Source of the DNA: Protula sp. h YS-2021
Lineage: Eukaryota; Annelida; Polychaeta; Sabellida; Serpulidae
DNA length: 64,000 nucleotides
Reading direction: 5' to 3'
NCBI GenBank assembly: GCA_949752745.1
Contig: OX457026.1
Span: 30,008,116 to 30,072,115, forward strand
Numbering within the stretch: the first letter of the stretch is position 1; each line of letters opens with the position of its first letter. Made by a program: the position numbers and the translations under genes. Positions 1 to 13,254 of this stretch are shown one piece after another. The notes below the pieces were generated by a model, which made no database searches, had not been told where the DNA came from, and saw only the letters and a list, made by a program, of their open reading frames with translations.

Positions 1-342
1 TCCATCTTTAAACTTAACTTTTTAAACAGCAAAGAAATATTTTGCCACAAACAGGAGTTAATGCGCACATTTACAGCTATGACGTCAAAAAGACAGCAAG
101 GCTGCCATCACTCATGAAGTATTTTCCATAAACTCCTTGCAATAATTCCGCGTCAACACAAAGACTGCACTGGTTCATTGCAAGTCATCGAAAAAAAAAT
201 GACACGATCTCCAATAAAGTGTGACGTCGCAATCCTCAAAAGCCTTTTGGATCCTCGGGTTATGACAGATGCCCCAATTTGCATTCAGAACCCAAGTTAC
301 CACAGCGCTCGTTGTTTTATAGTAGGAAGCCTGCCAATATCC

Positions 343-376
<34 letters not shown>

Positions 377-2480
377 TATTATCATTATTATTATTATTAT
401 TATTATTATTGTTATTATTTATTTATTTATTTATTTTACAGCTACCGCGTATTGTAAAGTACAAACCGGGGATCGCCCAAGCAAACTATCAGGATGACAA
501 AGTGATCAATTACTTTTAACTGCCTTGTACATTTTGGATATCTTCTGCTGCAACAAAAGTTCTTTCACCATTTGTAAACCTTTTTTTTTTCGGTTATCAC
601 CCGCTGCATATAAGGATACGGTATGTGTTCCATTCATTGCGCGCAAGGCAAGAACAACAAATTTATCATTTTTACAAAATATATTTTTTGTCCTGGGTGG
701 AATAAAGCGGATGGTTTTATAAAAAGCATTTTCCCTCTTTTAATGAGTGCTATTTTCCCGAAATCTTTAGTCTGTCTGCTGAACTGAAAGGTCTAAATAC
801 ACAACGGATCGAAACGTTGTAGAGGTTGGCTACCGGTCACCAAATGGCAGCCGCTGTATATTGCTCGATAACAACAAAACAGTCATGGAGACAGTCATTG
901 GCCAAAAAAAAAAAAAAAAAAAAAACAAACTAGAAATGATGGGCATGGCGTGACAATCTGACAATCTAGGAAACACCTAAACCAAACGGGCGGACAACTG
1001 GTAGACGTTTACACATATTACGTATGTTACATATGTCACACTGCGGCCTTAAAAAAACTTAATAATTTATCGCCACAAAAAACAAAAACAAACAAACAAA
1101 CACAGGTTGTGATCCTGTCAACATAAGGAAAGTGTGACCTGCTATTCCAACAGCAGGAACATAAATATCATCGCGTAAGGACTGTCAGAAATACCACGGA
1201 AATACAGCAAACATCACCGACCAACATGAGATCAAATATCTTATAGTATACTACACAATATTTGATGAGATCACAGAAGGGCAGATCACGAGATCCGCAG
1301 CAGCCAGGATGCGGTTTCAATTTTTGTTTAAATATGATTTCGCATTGTTTTCTTCCTCTTCTTTAAAACACCCATAAGGCACTGTTCCTAAAATTCATTT
1401 TCAAATAAATGCATGGTTTTATAGTCTTTCTGGAATTTCTTCCTCGGTAAAATATGTAGGATTTCTGAATGTGTAACTTACTGTTTTCAATTAATTCTGC
1501 AGTGTTTCCATTTGTTGAATTATCGCTAAATGTTTTCTTTTCTTTTGTCATCTCACTGCTGGAAAATATTTAGATTTAATTTTGCGTTACAGATGTCGTA
1601 CATCTGATGACGAACGAACGAGAGCCGTTCTTGCACAGGGATGAGAAACTTCTGAATTTAAATATAGCGAATGATTTTTCGTTGCAAGTGAAACACGGTC
1701 TTTATAAGATGGAGTTTGTGAGGAGTTGATAAAATTTTGAAAACCTATTTTTTGTCTCAGAAACTGTTCCAATGTACTGAGTCCGGCTGGTGACGGTAAA
1801 CCAGGTGGTGCTGCCCATCGTACGCGTGGACACAGCAATATCTCCCTAACTAAAGTAATACTTAAATTTACAGCATAATTTGCAACGTCATACCTACTTC
1901 GCTGAAGGCTGCGGACACGCCATACTTGTGAAACAAACTAAATGTATATTTAAAGAACTTGAAAGCACTAAATCATTCAGTTTGCACACACTGAATGGTT
2001 AAACTAAATGAGAAGTTTCTAGTTTTGCGACACCACCCAATCAAGTTGGTATGCCCATAAAATATGAAGAAAACTGGTCGTCCTTGAAAAATGTGCGTAA
2101 TCGGTATTTCAGGAAATAGTGCATATAATTTATCGGCGCTTCAGGTTTTTGAATCATCGGCATACGTGGTCGGATTGTGGTCAGATTTATGCGAGCCAAG
2201 AAGAAAAACATGAACAGTCATATCCTTACACCGTTGTTTGTTGTTTAAGGGAAACACGCAGCTCAGATAACAATGGAATTTACTTTTAAGTTGAAATGTT
2301 TATGATACTTTCAATGATATTTTTTTTGTGTTTACTAGCATTGACCTCAATAACTTATTGTTTGTTCAAGTCGTCTACGATATCATGCTGACATAGATCT
2401 CCTCCCCTTTCCTCCCCACAAGTGTGTCATAAGCCAGAGCCTACAGCAGCGGGACGGACTTTATAGCTAACAGCCACATA
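1..2480. other. Gene-poor stretch with simple repeats
   Basis: I see no supportable gene here. A (TTA)n tract lies at about 342-440, followed by a (TTTA)n run near 417-436. An A-homopolymer of more than 20 bases lies at about 903-925, and short (AAAC)n runs near 1080-1105. A possible small minus-strand exon at 1474-1562 has good splice signals but no partner exon and is listed under rejected items. Confidence 0.6.
342..440. repeat. (TTA)n microsatellite with (TTTA)n tail
   Basis: A trinucleotide TTA/ATT array with minor interruptions passes into a TTTA tract. The poly-Tyr/poly-Leu open frames across it are translations of the repeat. Confidence 0.95.
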
Positions 2481-5400
2481 TCATTTTGTCTTGCAATTTT
2501 CTTGCACATTTTGCAATGTAAACTGACCAAACTGATGATCCCAGTGTCCATTCATATTTGCTCCATGATAAGCATCATCTGGCACAACATAATTTCCACC
2601 TCTCAGACAGTTTTGCGTCAAATATAACACTTGGTGATTGGTCGGGATCGATCCGAGGCACTTCAAGTCTGGAATGTCGCAGCAAAAATGCCACAACCAT
2701 AGAAACGGCCACAGAAAATATCCATTATGATCGGTCTCTATACATGATTTGGCTTCAACAAGAATGTCGGATTAATCGATGATGGCTTAAGAAGTTTTTG
2801 TTATTGATTTTTGGACAAAACAACCGTAAAACTAGCCAAGTCAAGCGATATCGAGCCTACTTATTATTTTTTTTTCGACGATTTACTTTTTCCGTCATAC
2901 TGCTACGAGGTAAGGAACTTTCGCCCCGCGACAATTTCCCCTTTACAGAGCTTCACTATTTTTTTTTATATGTCCCTTTCGTTACAAGCTGAATATGTTT
3001 TCAAAGAAATTTTGTGAAACGCAACCTTTACATTTTGGTTTGTTCGCAAACAAAAAATAAAATCTATGTTAATTTTGCCTGCATATGGTTTTACCATACC
3101 CATCGTATGTGACTGAAGATTCAAAATAAAGCGTTGGCTCCAGCAATATCCCAGTAATGTTGTCTTTGGTTTTTAAAATGATATTTCACAATCATCTCCA
3201 TTATCAGAACACACCCAACCCTTCATCTTATCTTGTAAAATACCGCAGTGTGTATATTTCCAAAAAAGATAAACGTGCTAAGACAAACAGAAAAGAAAAA
3301 CTCCAAGGATGTGATATCCTAGTCACAATGACCTTTGTGAATGAACCCATGACCTTGAACAAATACTGTCATCAGATATGTACATTCCAATGTTATCATT
3401 CAAAAGATTTCCTGGTTTGTTGTGTCAAATAATACCAAATTAACAATTGCAACTTGTAACTGTGTTTTCCAAACAACAGTTTGTTCACTTAATATTGCCG
3501 ATACTGCCACATTTTCATACTGGCGAGTGCGAAGTCACATTTCACTGATTTTCTTCTTTATCTACAATTTGTTAAGAAAGTAGTATTAGAATCAATGCTT
3601 CTTCCTCGCTGAAGCGCTGGAGCTGTCAATTACGGTTCAGTGAAAAGCATGCAATTTATGTCATACTCCAATATGAAAAGCAGAACTATTACCAGTTGGG
3701 ACGCGAGCACCCAACTTCAGCCAATAACAGGTGCGCTATTCTTCTATACCCAAAGCCTAGCACAAGTACTCTGTTCAGTTAGTCTCACAAGCAAAGGATT
3801 TCAGGAGCAAAGTTATCAGAGTATAACATAATATAGTCGTAATATTCCATAATTTGCAATGAACGCCTTCTAACTCGCACATACTTGAAATGGTATCCAG
3901 ACTTTTGGACCAGAGACATTTGAGTCAGAGGCATTTAGACCAGAGATAATTAGTCCACAGACATTAGTGCTAGAAGTGAAAGGTGCGACATCTGGGCCAT
4001 GAGGATTTAAAATAATCATTTTTATAAACTTTTTTGTAAAAATTTCCTAGGTCACTAAACAGAGCCAATATTTTTTTTTTCTGAAAAAAAGAATACATAT
4101 ATATATATTTTAATATTGCTGTTGAAATTCTTTAGCCTTTGCCCATTAATCCCTGCTTCTAGATGACACATCTGGCATTCATACAATGATCCATCGTTCC
4201 AAATGCAACTAGAACCTTATTTCGCCAGCGAAATGTTAAACACTTGACAAAAATTAAAACGCAAAAATACTTCCTTCAATGGGTTATTTCTTGAACTTCG
4301 TACCTAAAAACTCTCCGTTGAAACGAAAAGAATATAAAAAAAAACAGTGACAGTGTTGCCCTCTGTTTAGTTAACATCTCTAGTTGCTGTACATCTTACC
4401 GGCGCCCGCATTCAGTAAAGTAGTTCAAAATCAAAATCTGTGCCAATTACGATATTTGCTTATTAACACTTGACAAGCCTTTGGCTTGCAAGAGTTATAT
4501 GAAATTGTGCGAGCAAAATTCGTCCTTTTTTTATCTTCTTGACACTTTTTCCGATTTTTTGTGTCTTCTTCTTCTCTGACACTATGGGCCCTACGACCAT
4601 GAAACTTGGGACTTATGAAGAGCTTGATCTGAACATGTGCATGTCTTTTTTTATTTTCGTCTTTGATTTCGTATTCTTTGTTAAAACGCCATGTGAAAAG
4701 AGTGTATTTTTTGCAAGTTAATGCGTAGCATTTAAGCCACATCACACACAGTTGCTCAGTGAGCTTTGTGCGAGCTCTCACTGTGTATGCTAGATCAGTC
4801 AATAAAACCTTAAGTCAACAGAAACTAAAACACTACTCGGCTTATAAGACGTATTCAAGCTGTGTTGTTTGCAATATATTATTCAAGAAATAACCCATTG
4901 AAGCCACTATTTTTGCGTTTTAAGTTTTGTCAAGTGTTAAACATTTCGCTAGCGGAATGAGCTTCTAGTTTACTAAATAAAACTTACCGGTAAGCTCAAA
5001 ATTAGTCTAGACTTAATTCATTTTCAATCACCACTGAACTTACGTAAAATTAAGTAAGTTCTCTGAGATACTAGAAACACGCTGTCTCTCACTAGTGCAC
5101 TTTCTCAGTAATATAAATTACACAAATTAACATTCCACCACCATCCATACAAAAGGCCTTGAATTCGGCCGGGTTTTCGATGTGGTATAGCTCAAATGCT
5201 CAAGTGAGGTTGTAAATCAATTTTCCAACTTATTTTGAGTAGGAGTTAAGCTAAGTTATTGGACAGTGGGCTCAGGACAGTGCGGTATTCGCGTTAAAGT
5301 TGCTTACCCTACTTAAATATCTTATTTGCAATCTCTTAAAAAAATGAGCTCTCTGGTCTTACTTGAAACCTCAACCCCCTCATATTATGAGTATGGCCTT

Positions 5401-6407
5401 TAGAGCTATGAAGTAATTATGTTGGATGTTATGGTTTGTGGTTGCGACGAATGGATAACGACCGCTCAAGGTCTCACCAAAGTCCTAGACGACAACTACA
5501 CAGGCCTCGAGCGGAAGGATCACACAAACCGGCGGAAAAAAGGCCTCCAGTAGGGACATCAGACGGGCACATATGCTGAGAAAAACGAGGACGAAGTTAG
5601 TACATACTGCCGGCACTACTCGTCTAAAACGTTGGACCTAAAACTGTGGCGACCATTTACTTGTCCTAAATACGAAACCAAACGCATCAAGAAATGAGAC
5701 TAATAAAAACAATAGGACTGAGTACTAAAAAAAGAAAAAAAAACAGCTTGTGTCAGTGAGATAACCCGCAAATGACGTAGAAATGTGACATTTGAAAAAG
5801 TCAATACTGATCCTTTCCGCTTATCAACCCATAAAACAAAGACATTTATAGGTGATAATAAATGTGGCGGGACTGGGTCATCTTAACACGTATATGACAA
5901 TTGGATATTAGCACAAGGCACTTCACGAATCACTTCATCAATCGCTCCGCAACACTTGAGACGTACCGATCTCCCCGACATTATATCACGTCACCGGTTT
6001 TTACCAGACGGAAGACCAAATGTGCATCATCTATTGTTTTTTTTTTTTGCCAAAATATCATGTTTCTTTTTCAAAGTCTAAATCCTGGGTTGCGCAATAT
6101 TCAGAATTAAGCTTCATTTAATTCAGCTGGCTATGCCTAATACTATAGCATGTGTTGTTAGTTTATTCGATCAATGCGTCACCTCTTTCTTCAGGTCGGA
6201 TCTCTTTTTATTATTTCGTCTTTAAATTAAAATAATGAACTAGCTGAATGTGTAGTTGAACTTAATACAAAATATTTAGAATAATCATAACATGAAATAA
6301 AGATAATATCAATAAACTAATAATATTAATCACAATAATGTTACAACTACAGAGCTGCAAATCCTTCTTTCGACTTCGTTCGGCTCCAGCCCCCGAAAAC
6401 CTTCCTG

Positions 6408-6502
<95 letters not shown>

Positions 6503-9245
6503 TGCCCCCACTTTTCGTTCAGACCCCATGGACTTCGACCATAAAAAATTCCAAAAAATTAATATTATTACAACTATCTTTGGCGTTTAACAAATAACAT
6601 GAACAGCACAAAGCACATCAAGACCCACATGTATATTTAAGGACACCAACGACTGTTTTTGGACATGTTATCTCCAAGATAAGAGAATACTACATGTGTA
6701 CTGCATATCAGATTATTAAGCATTGGCCATTTTGATCTGTCTGAAATCATTATGCATGTGTACTTTCATACCTTATTCTTTTGTTCGGAGCTTGGGTCTT
6801 TTCGCTTTTCAAATCTACCCTGTAACAAAAAAAAAAACAGCTTTTTTTACTTCACAAAACCCACCAAAGTTTTGTCTTTTTTATGTCCCATGCCGATTTA
6901 TAAGCGCGTCACTCTATATACGGAAGAATAACATACAGTAGAAAGGTAAATACGTGCATTTTAAAACACAAAACAAAACCCACCGCCTATTTTGGATAAA
7001 AAGCTGGGGAAAACTCAAGCTGGCTATCCTTTTTTTTTTTCAACCCGAAAATTTTTGGTTAATTAACATTTACGAATGTACCTTACCGTCACTTTGGCAA
7101 TGGTTACTCTAAACATTTTGCCAACCAGTTGAATATCAACATTTCAACTCGAAACTATCCCATTTCTTTCCAAGCACATAGCCAAGCATATAGCCAAGCA
7201 TAGCCTCAAAAAAAAAAAAAAAGATTTTAGTTCACCAATAACCTTTTTTCTGTCACGCCCTCACGCAAAATTTCGCTTACATCTGCCCATTATCAAATGG
7301 ATTTTTTTTTCGCGGACAAAACACGCCCCTATTGACATGAACTGCATGAGCACACCTACCTTTGGGCACACGAGGCGATAAAGTAAACCCTCCGAGTCTG
7401 CCATGTTCAACCGTATATTATATTATCAAATGGAATGGAAACACAATTATCCTCATTAGCTCACAAAACGAGGTAAAATTCAGCGGAAAAAAGCAAGGCA
7501 TAGAGAAACCACTGACACAGACTCCATCGTCATTTTAACTACCCAAGAGGCATTGATTTCAAAATGATGATGCACACACTTTGTTTGTTTTGCTTAATTG
7601 CCTTCTTTATTTATTTATTTATTTTGGTTGTTTTTATTTATTTTATTTACTTATTCACTCCTCTTATTTCCTTTTCTTTGTTCACACAGCAGCTGTAAGA
7701 GTGCTATACTCAATATAACGACTCATCAAAGCAATAAAATTTCGCAGCGTTTTATTCTCATTGGTCGCTTATCACGATAGTTCTCTTTCGTTCTCTCAAT
7801 GACCGCAAACTGAAGACCGTAAGTACGACAAAATTATACTGTCACATGATGAGTGTAAAGGCCGCAACCACAACACTCCCTGTTTATGTTCATAAAACAT
7901 GTTTTTCGTACCATTAATTAAAACATTTTGGTGTTGCTATAATAGAAACGGACCATTCTGTCATCTTACACAATGGCTTTGACCACAATGTAACCATTTT
8001 TATTATATTCTTCCCCTGTAGCGTCCAATATAAATTGCCATAGCACTTTTCATATGTAAATTTCATTGTGTGCATCATATATCTCCTGTGTATGACATGC
8101 GTATTCACATGCTAAGTTAAATACTACCGGTACTCAGTCATTGACCACAAATTAGCTTCATTTATACTGCATATATCTACATCACAGAGACAAGAATACG
8201 ATCCAGATTGCTTGTCAACTGATCACAACGAGGCCAATCCGGGTTCAGACTAAACCGCTGTTTTTGTTTTTTTTTTTCATCCATACTAAGCCTGTATTTC
8301 ACTGCATATTGTTGCTATATTTCTAAACCTTTGGTGACCTTATCGAAATTTGACTGACATTTGCGTTTTATCCTCCATAAACCACTCGCAAATCCTCACA
8401 ACAGCCATTACTTTTGTCATGCCATACCATTTAATTAGGACTCCCCTCTCGAAAACCCACTTGAGGTGTGGTTAGACAAAACCAACACGAATGGCGCACA
8501 GAATTGTTTGAATGTGTTATTTCGTGTGGTCAGAACATACATGAAGCGACACATTAAGAAGGAAACTTAAGATTCCTTTAAACGAACAAAAACACTAAAT
8601 ACACCATCTTATAAACCCTATCTATCCTCATGTCATTTCACTTACTATTTCACAAGCCAGCCGCCAGAATTAAAAAAAAAAACTTCATGCCTGTAAATTA
8701 AATCTAGCGAATAGGCCTACTTAAGTCTGTCAGTGTAGTTTAAGCAAATTGCAACATACTGGCTGAGGGAAGAATGTGATTGCGAGGAATGGTCGGAGAC
8801 ATGGCGCCCAGTTTAGACATGTGTGTGAAACAAACAGTTTTCAAAACCTTTCTAAAGGACTGGCAGCAATTTGTTAAGCATACTTAATGGCAGCATTTAA
8901 ACAATTTTTTATTGCAACATAAAACGTTATGTTTATAGTGTTTTCTTGTTTTAGAGGGAAAAAAGAATGTCCATGGACATTGTGAATAGATGATGAATAC
9001 ATAAAAGTATCAATTACGCAGGAATAATCACGTCAAATGTATCAAATCAGAGTTTGTGGCAAATCCTTACGTGGATATCCAAGTGGCATCAAACACGGAA
9101 TACCAATTCGCACATTAAGACCAGCTCTTGAAGGATTCATAACTGGTAATTTTATGCCCGCCAAACTTTTACAACAATAAGGCGGATTGTCACAAAAAGC
9201 ATTTTTGATTAATTCGCAGATTTTATCTTTCAAGTTCATTTCCAT
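2481..9245 (-). CDS. Candidate two-exon gene of unknown function
   Basis: This is a tentative model read on the minus strand. Exon 1 runs 9245 to 9071, starting at ATG in an AAAATGG context and ending at a strong donor (CCAC|GTAAGG). Exon 2 runs 2668 to 2481, opening after a CATTCCAG acceptor and ending in TGA. Exon 1 ends in phase 1 and exon 2 begins with the two bases needed, so the join is in frame (121 codons with stop). Both parts have coding-like codon patterns. The product has scattered cysteines, including a CxxxPPYCC cluster in exon 1 and two in exon 2 (one near its start, one at the C-terminus). I recognise no family, and further exons could lie in the 6.4-kb intron. The intron contains several transposable elements. 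The main doubt is that two short AT-rich open frames can look coding by chance. Confidence 0.3.
3885..3995 (+). repeat. Dispersed repeat built on degenerate 'gaccagagacattt' units
   Basis: It begins at AATGGTATCC and continues as short degenerate repeats of 'agaccagagacattt'. A homologous copy lies in the opposite orientation at 22825-22958, where the unit reads 'ggcccaaatgtc' and ends with the same GGATACCATT. This is probably one end of a transposon family; no coding content is seen. Confidence 0.7.
4206..4971. mobile_element. MITE-like element (family A) with ~90-bp terminal inverted repeats
   Basis: The ends are inverted copies of each other: AACTAGAA-CCTTATTTCGCC on the left and its complement on the right, followed by the shared 'aacacttgacaaaa', 'acgcaaaaata' and 'aatgggttatttcttga'. 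A second copy, lacking the left end, lies at about 49188-49732 inside the hAT element. The minus-strand open frame inside (4431-4802) has a homologue in that second copy. It may be chance or a decayed coding segment. No transposase motif is recognised. Confidence 0.75.
5440..5690 (+). pseudogene. Scrap of non-LTR reverse transcriptase C-terminus
   Basis: In one frame the segment reads [20 protein letters not shown] and, further on and after a stop, [15 protein letters not shown]. This resembles the C-terminal region of invertebrate LINE ORF2 proteins, where 'LT..LDG.YTR(L)LR' is followed by 'AGHC.RS...LVLW.P'. The rest of the element is not visible. The call rests on short diverged matches recalled from the family, with no database search. 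Confidence 0.4.
6411..6500. repeat. (AT)n microsatellite, ~45 units
   Basis: An uninterrupted AT dinucleotide tract able to form a cruciform. The 60-68 residue Tyr-Ile open frames on both strands are artefacts of it. Confidence 0.97.
6501..9040. other. Non-coding stretch (putative intron of the minus-strand candidate)
   Basis: AT-rich sequence with T-tracts and (TTTA)n runs near 7605-7660. No exon, RNA gene or recognisable element is supported. Confidence 0.5.
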
Positions 9246-9259
9246 TTTAATATTCTATT

Positions 9260-10245
9260 TACTTTCTCTTCCCTTTTATTTATTTATTTATTTGCTCTAT
9301 TTTATTGGTTTCTTAGTTTCCGAATCATTAAAAATACACCGGACGCAGGAGACTATCACGACATACACACAGAGAAAAATCAAAGATCGAGGCCATTTGT
9401 GCTTATTTCGCTTCAGTTTCTTGATGAACTTTTAAGCGTAATGTGCCGAAAGAAGACATACGTATGCAATGATCTGTTTTCATCAAGAAATGTTCAATGA
9501 GATTTTTTTTTCAGTTCGGCAATTTCAGCTTTAATACTGATGTGTCCAAAACACAGACAGCGGCCACTGTTGTTCAATAAAACGTATTGTTCCAAGAAGT
9601 ACACGCGGTTGGGTTCTGAAATCTCACATCTCAATACTTTATGTAATTTTTGAATGTTCGAAAGGCGCTTCCTGAGTATATGGTTATCACACTGTTGGTT
9701 TCACAAAATAACGTGTGTTTATTTTCTTGTAGAACGGTCACGAGTTTATGCTTTTTGACAAGTTCATTGTCTGGGTAAAAGGGAGCGAAAATTTTCCCTG
9801 GCTCGTGATTGGTTGAAGCAAACCTCCCAAACTAGGCCCGTGATTAGCAAACTGTCGGCACCCTAAATTCTCGAAAGTGAACACGCATGATGTATACCCC
9901 AGACATCATTTCGCTCTTTCATCATGGCACCATATCTCACCCCCAGTGCTCACTGCCTTAGCGCTTGCCCTTGAGGGAATTGCTCTTGGTGTATAAAACA
10001 CCATTTTCACGCTTTCTTTATTTATTTCAGTCATGCAGAAAAGGGAACAGCAATATCAGGCTGTTTCAACAATCAAAGTTCTGCGACTTAACTCTGAAAT
10101 AATCCATTTTATTAATACAATATATTAAGTATTAACACAAAAAGTATTTAAAAGCGGAAAATAACTGCACGTCGCCGAGGGCAAGACTAAAAGTACAGTA
10201 GACAAGCAAAACACACACAAAAAATAAATTGATTCCTCACTGGGA
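9260..10245. other. No recognised feature
   Basis: Nothing supportable beyond a (TTTA)n run near 9280-9300. Confidence 0.5.
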
Positions 10246-10247
10246 CT

Positions 10248-10470
10248 TGAACCCACAACCTCTTGTTTCGCAGGCGACAACGCAAGCCACAGCCTATAAA
10301 ACCGATAAAGGAAGCAAATGAAAATTTCGCCTTCTGCGGGGCTTGAACCTACTGTCTCGTGACTATCAGTCCAACATCCTACCGACCCATCTATTGAGAC
10401 AAGTGGTCAGGCTACTGGTGAAGGCCCAGCATGGAGTACATTGTGATTTTTTTTTTTTTTTTTTTTTTTT
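10248..10470 (-). mobile_element. tRNA-derived SINE-like repeat with two tRNA-like heads
   Basis: On the minus strand there are two Pol III B-box-like T-arms, GTGGGTTCAAGTCCCA at about 10253-10275 and AGGTTCAAGCCCCGC at about 10333-10352. Each is preceded by tRNA-like sequence. A homopolymer (T on plus, A on minus) of about 24 bases lies at about 10448-10471, upstream of both heads in minus-strand reading order. This layout fits tRNA-derived SINE copies. Cloverleaf pairing is too poor for functional tRNAs. Confidence 0.55.
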
Positions 10471-10479
10471 TGCAGTTTC

Positions 10480-10740
10480 ACCATTTTTGGCCAATCTTTT
10501 GGCCAATTTTTGTCAAATCGCCAAACAAAATAGAAGCCTGATGCAGGAGCTTCAAGGGAACACTCCTGTCAAAATATCAACGCAATCGGGCCGGATTTGC
10601 AGGAAGTGTAGGAATTTATATGTTCACTTTTTTGCGAAATCGCCAAAAAAAATGCAGGCTGTATGGAGGATAAGCCAAGGAACATTCTACAAAAAAATTC
10701 GGACCAGAAATGTAGGAACAGTAGCATTTTAAAAAATTGT
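10480..10740 (-). repeat. Copy of a dispersed repeat family (also at 19500-19760 and 36541-36726)
   Basis: It contains, on the opposite strand, the motifs 'ctggtccgaatttt', 'ttgacaggagtgttcccttg' and 'ttggcca' that recur at 19500-19760 and in the arms of the hairpin at 36541-36726. No coding capacity is seen. Confidence 0.6.
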
Positions 10741-11098
10741 TTACACACACACATATAAAGGACAGGAGATTCCCCACAAGTCACGAGTATTGCCCAGCCA
10801 CAATAGTTGGCAAGACTAAAAAATGTACACTTGACAGCAGCTCCTAATTTGTTTTAACAAATATGTTACACTCCTTTCAGAGCATCTCGGATTTCCGAAC
10901 ATCATATGACAACATCGCAAGAAATGCCAATACCCGTTTTCGTGCGGCCATCTTAAAAGGGTTCCAAAAGAAATCGGCCCATAATGTTCTTTCACCGGAC
11001 GAAAATAAAGCCATGTGCAACTGTTTGCTGGGACTTTTTTCCTTACTTCGATCGTCATGCCTAAGATATAGAGGTATCAGCAATTTTTAAATCGAGTC

Positions 11099-11152
11099 GT
11101 ATAGGATAAATCGAGTCGTATAGGATAAATCGAGTCGTATAGAGTCGTGCTA
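11099..11152 (+). repeat. Short tandem repeat, 20-bp unit x ~2.7
   Basis: Direct copies of AAATCGAGTCGTATAGGAT. Confidence 0.9.
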
Positions 11153-11639
11153 GCTGCAACTAGTGAATGTTGATACGTTCTCGACTACACAGTGTACATT
11201 TACAACTCAAATTTAAAGTTATTGCTAAAAAAACAGTCCATCGTCCGTAGCAGACACGGCTGGACCGTGTCATCTTCATTTCTAACGTTCAAACTTAATC
11301 AGTCAGGAGTGATTTAATGAGAATCAACTGTTTGTGTTCTTGCATCCTTTTATAATTTCGGTTTCGCAACAAGTTTAAACAGTTTACCAATGGCGTAAAT
11401 TTTCTAACCGTTCGATTTCCATAATTATATGTGCGTTTTCAACAAACGATTCGGTGTCATCAACTGTCTTATTTGTATGAACGTACAACTTTAAAAACAG
11501 AGAGATACAAGCTGCTAGTGAAACTGGGTAAGTTCCTCGCCGAACATCCGACTTAGTTCACAAACTACTTATACACATGTCAACAAGCAATCAAGAACTG
11601 AACGACCTGGCCCATTTACAAAACCGATCCTTATCAGTC

Positions 11640-11720
11640 CCCGCTAGTGTTGGGACGATCCTACTAAACTATCGATTCGTCGGCGATTCCATCCTCTAGA
11701 GACATGGAATCGATTTTCCA
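11640..11720. repeat. Possible hAT-like terminus
   Basis: CTAGTGTTGGGACGATCC resembles the start of hAT-superfamily terminal repeats, but no partner end was located. Confidence 0.25.
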
Positions 11721-12662
11721 ACAATAGCCTTTTTCACAAAAATACTAGCAAGACTGAGAACACTCATCACTCTAATACCTGTGTGCTTCAATTAAATGTC
11801 GTTTTTTATTCGTTTATGTGATACGAGAGACTGCAATTCTCAGTCATGTCTTTTCTTTTTTTACAATAATATAACTCTAAGAGTATGGTGGAAATTTTCA
11901 CAGCTAGCTTTGAGAATTGCCGTCACATTGATTTGAGTGTTCCTTGGTTTGTTGCCAGCCTGAAAATTGTACATTTGGCATTTTTTTTTAAACTGGGGTT
12001 GGCAACTGAACCCCGACCGAGTCCTGAGTCCCGACCGAAGACATCGAGCACCGAACGGAAACATCGGATATTTCGGTTATTTCTTGCGGACAGGCTTCCG
12101 TATTCAGAAGTAAAAGAGATATTCATGTTCTGCGACGGAAAACTAAAATGACAGGGATAACATGTCTGGGGGGAGAGTTGTGGAGAGAGGAATGGCAGAG
12201 TGCTATACTGCCGGTGCAGGGCTTTAGCCTGGGAAATCTGGGGCCCCGTGCGCCCCGGCCAAACATAAAAAAAATGCGAAACCGGGCAAAAAACCCTGGT
12301 CTTAAGACGCTGATGATCTGGATCCCATAAACCACTATATGTGTGCCAAGTTTTAGATTCCTAGCCCTCACAGTTTCGTTGGAGATACGTGGAAACCCAC
12401 AGGAAAATAAATAAAACATGAAGGAAAAAAAAAAGAAAAAAAAAAAAAAAAAGAAAAGATAGAGAGAGAGAAAATCATCTGACAATATACTTCCCGACTG
12501 CAGTAACTACATTTATTGTCATTTAAATACAAAATACTTGATTATAGTAAAAAAAAAAAAATCTTCATAACAGATCACAACTATGCGCATTGTCTCAGGG
12601 ATCATGCAAATACACTCACTGCATTTTCTGTCATCTGACAACTGATTTACTTTACTTAAATA

Positions 12663-12742
12663 GGTGCACCTACTGCGCGCGGGGGGTTCGGTCCCGGGGG
12701 GTTTGGTCGGGGGGTTCGGTCCCGGGGGGTTCTGTCCGGAAC
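12663..12742. repeat. G-rich minisatellite
   Basis: Degenerate repeats of 'ggggggttcggtcccgg' with four or more G-runs, so a G-quadruplex is possible on this strand. The surroundings are ordinary AT-rich sequence. Confidence 0.8.
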
Positions 12743-13254
12743 CCATGCGCCTGGTAATACATGCATGTATGAAGGATGGTGAATGAAAATATATTTTTCT
12801 AACTGCGTATAGAGCTTCATTAGCCAGGCTCACACATACTTCATAAGAATAAGTAAACGTGACGTGAACGAAGGCTTGGTGACGAAACCCTGTTTCCGTT
12901 ATATAAGAGAACCTGCTATGCAGCATGTAGAAAAAAGGTTAATTTCTGCACTTTTTAGCTAAGGCATGATAACGAGATGCCACAGGGTGGGAAAACCCCT
13001 GAACAAACACCCTGAAGAAACCTAAAGAACTCCTCGCTGCGCAGATCGTTGCCATACCTCCCACTCGTGCCTGAATAGTGTCAAGAGTCGTAACTCGGGG
13101 CACATACTGCGTACGTTTTATGCCATTTTTACTTTCAAAAATTTCCTCTGCGCATTATGTGCTGTTTTACTTTCTCACCACTATTGTTCAAGATGAAAAT
13201 GGCAGAATTGATACACTTAAAGGGAGCCGATTTGCAGCCTTTTACTAACTTAAG

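Noticed and set aside
178..519. Open frame with long poly-Tyr/poly-Leu
   Set aside because: Translation of a (TTA)n microsatellite.
1255..1330. Minus-strand Cys-patterned peptide (CC-x7-C-x5-C)
   Set aside because: No start, signal peptide, splice sites or neighbours; such a pattern in ~25 residues is easily random.
1474..1562. Possible minus-strand exon (acceptor TTTTCCAG, donor AACA|GTAAGT)
   Set aside because: Splice signals are good but the only phase-compatible upstream piece would need an intron of about 32 bases, and no downstream exon was found.
6338..6544. Tyr-Ile repeat open frames on both strands
   Set aside because: Translation of an (AT)n tract.
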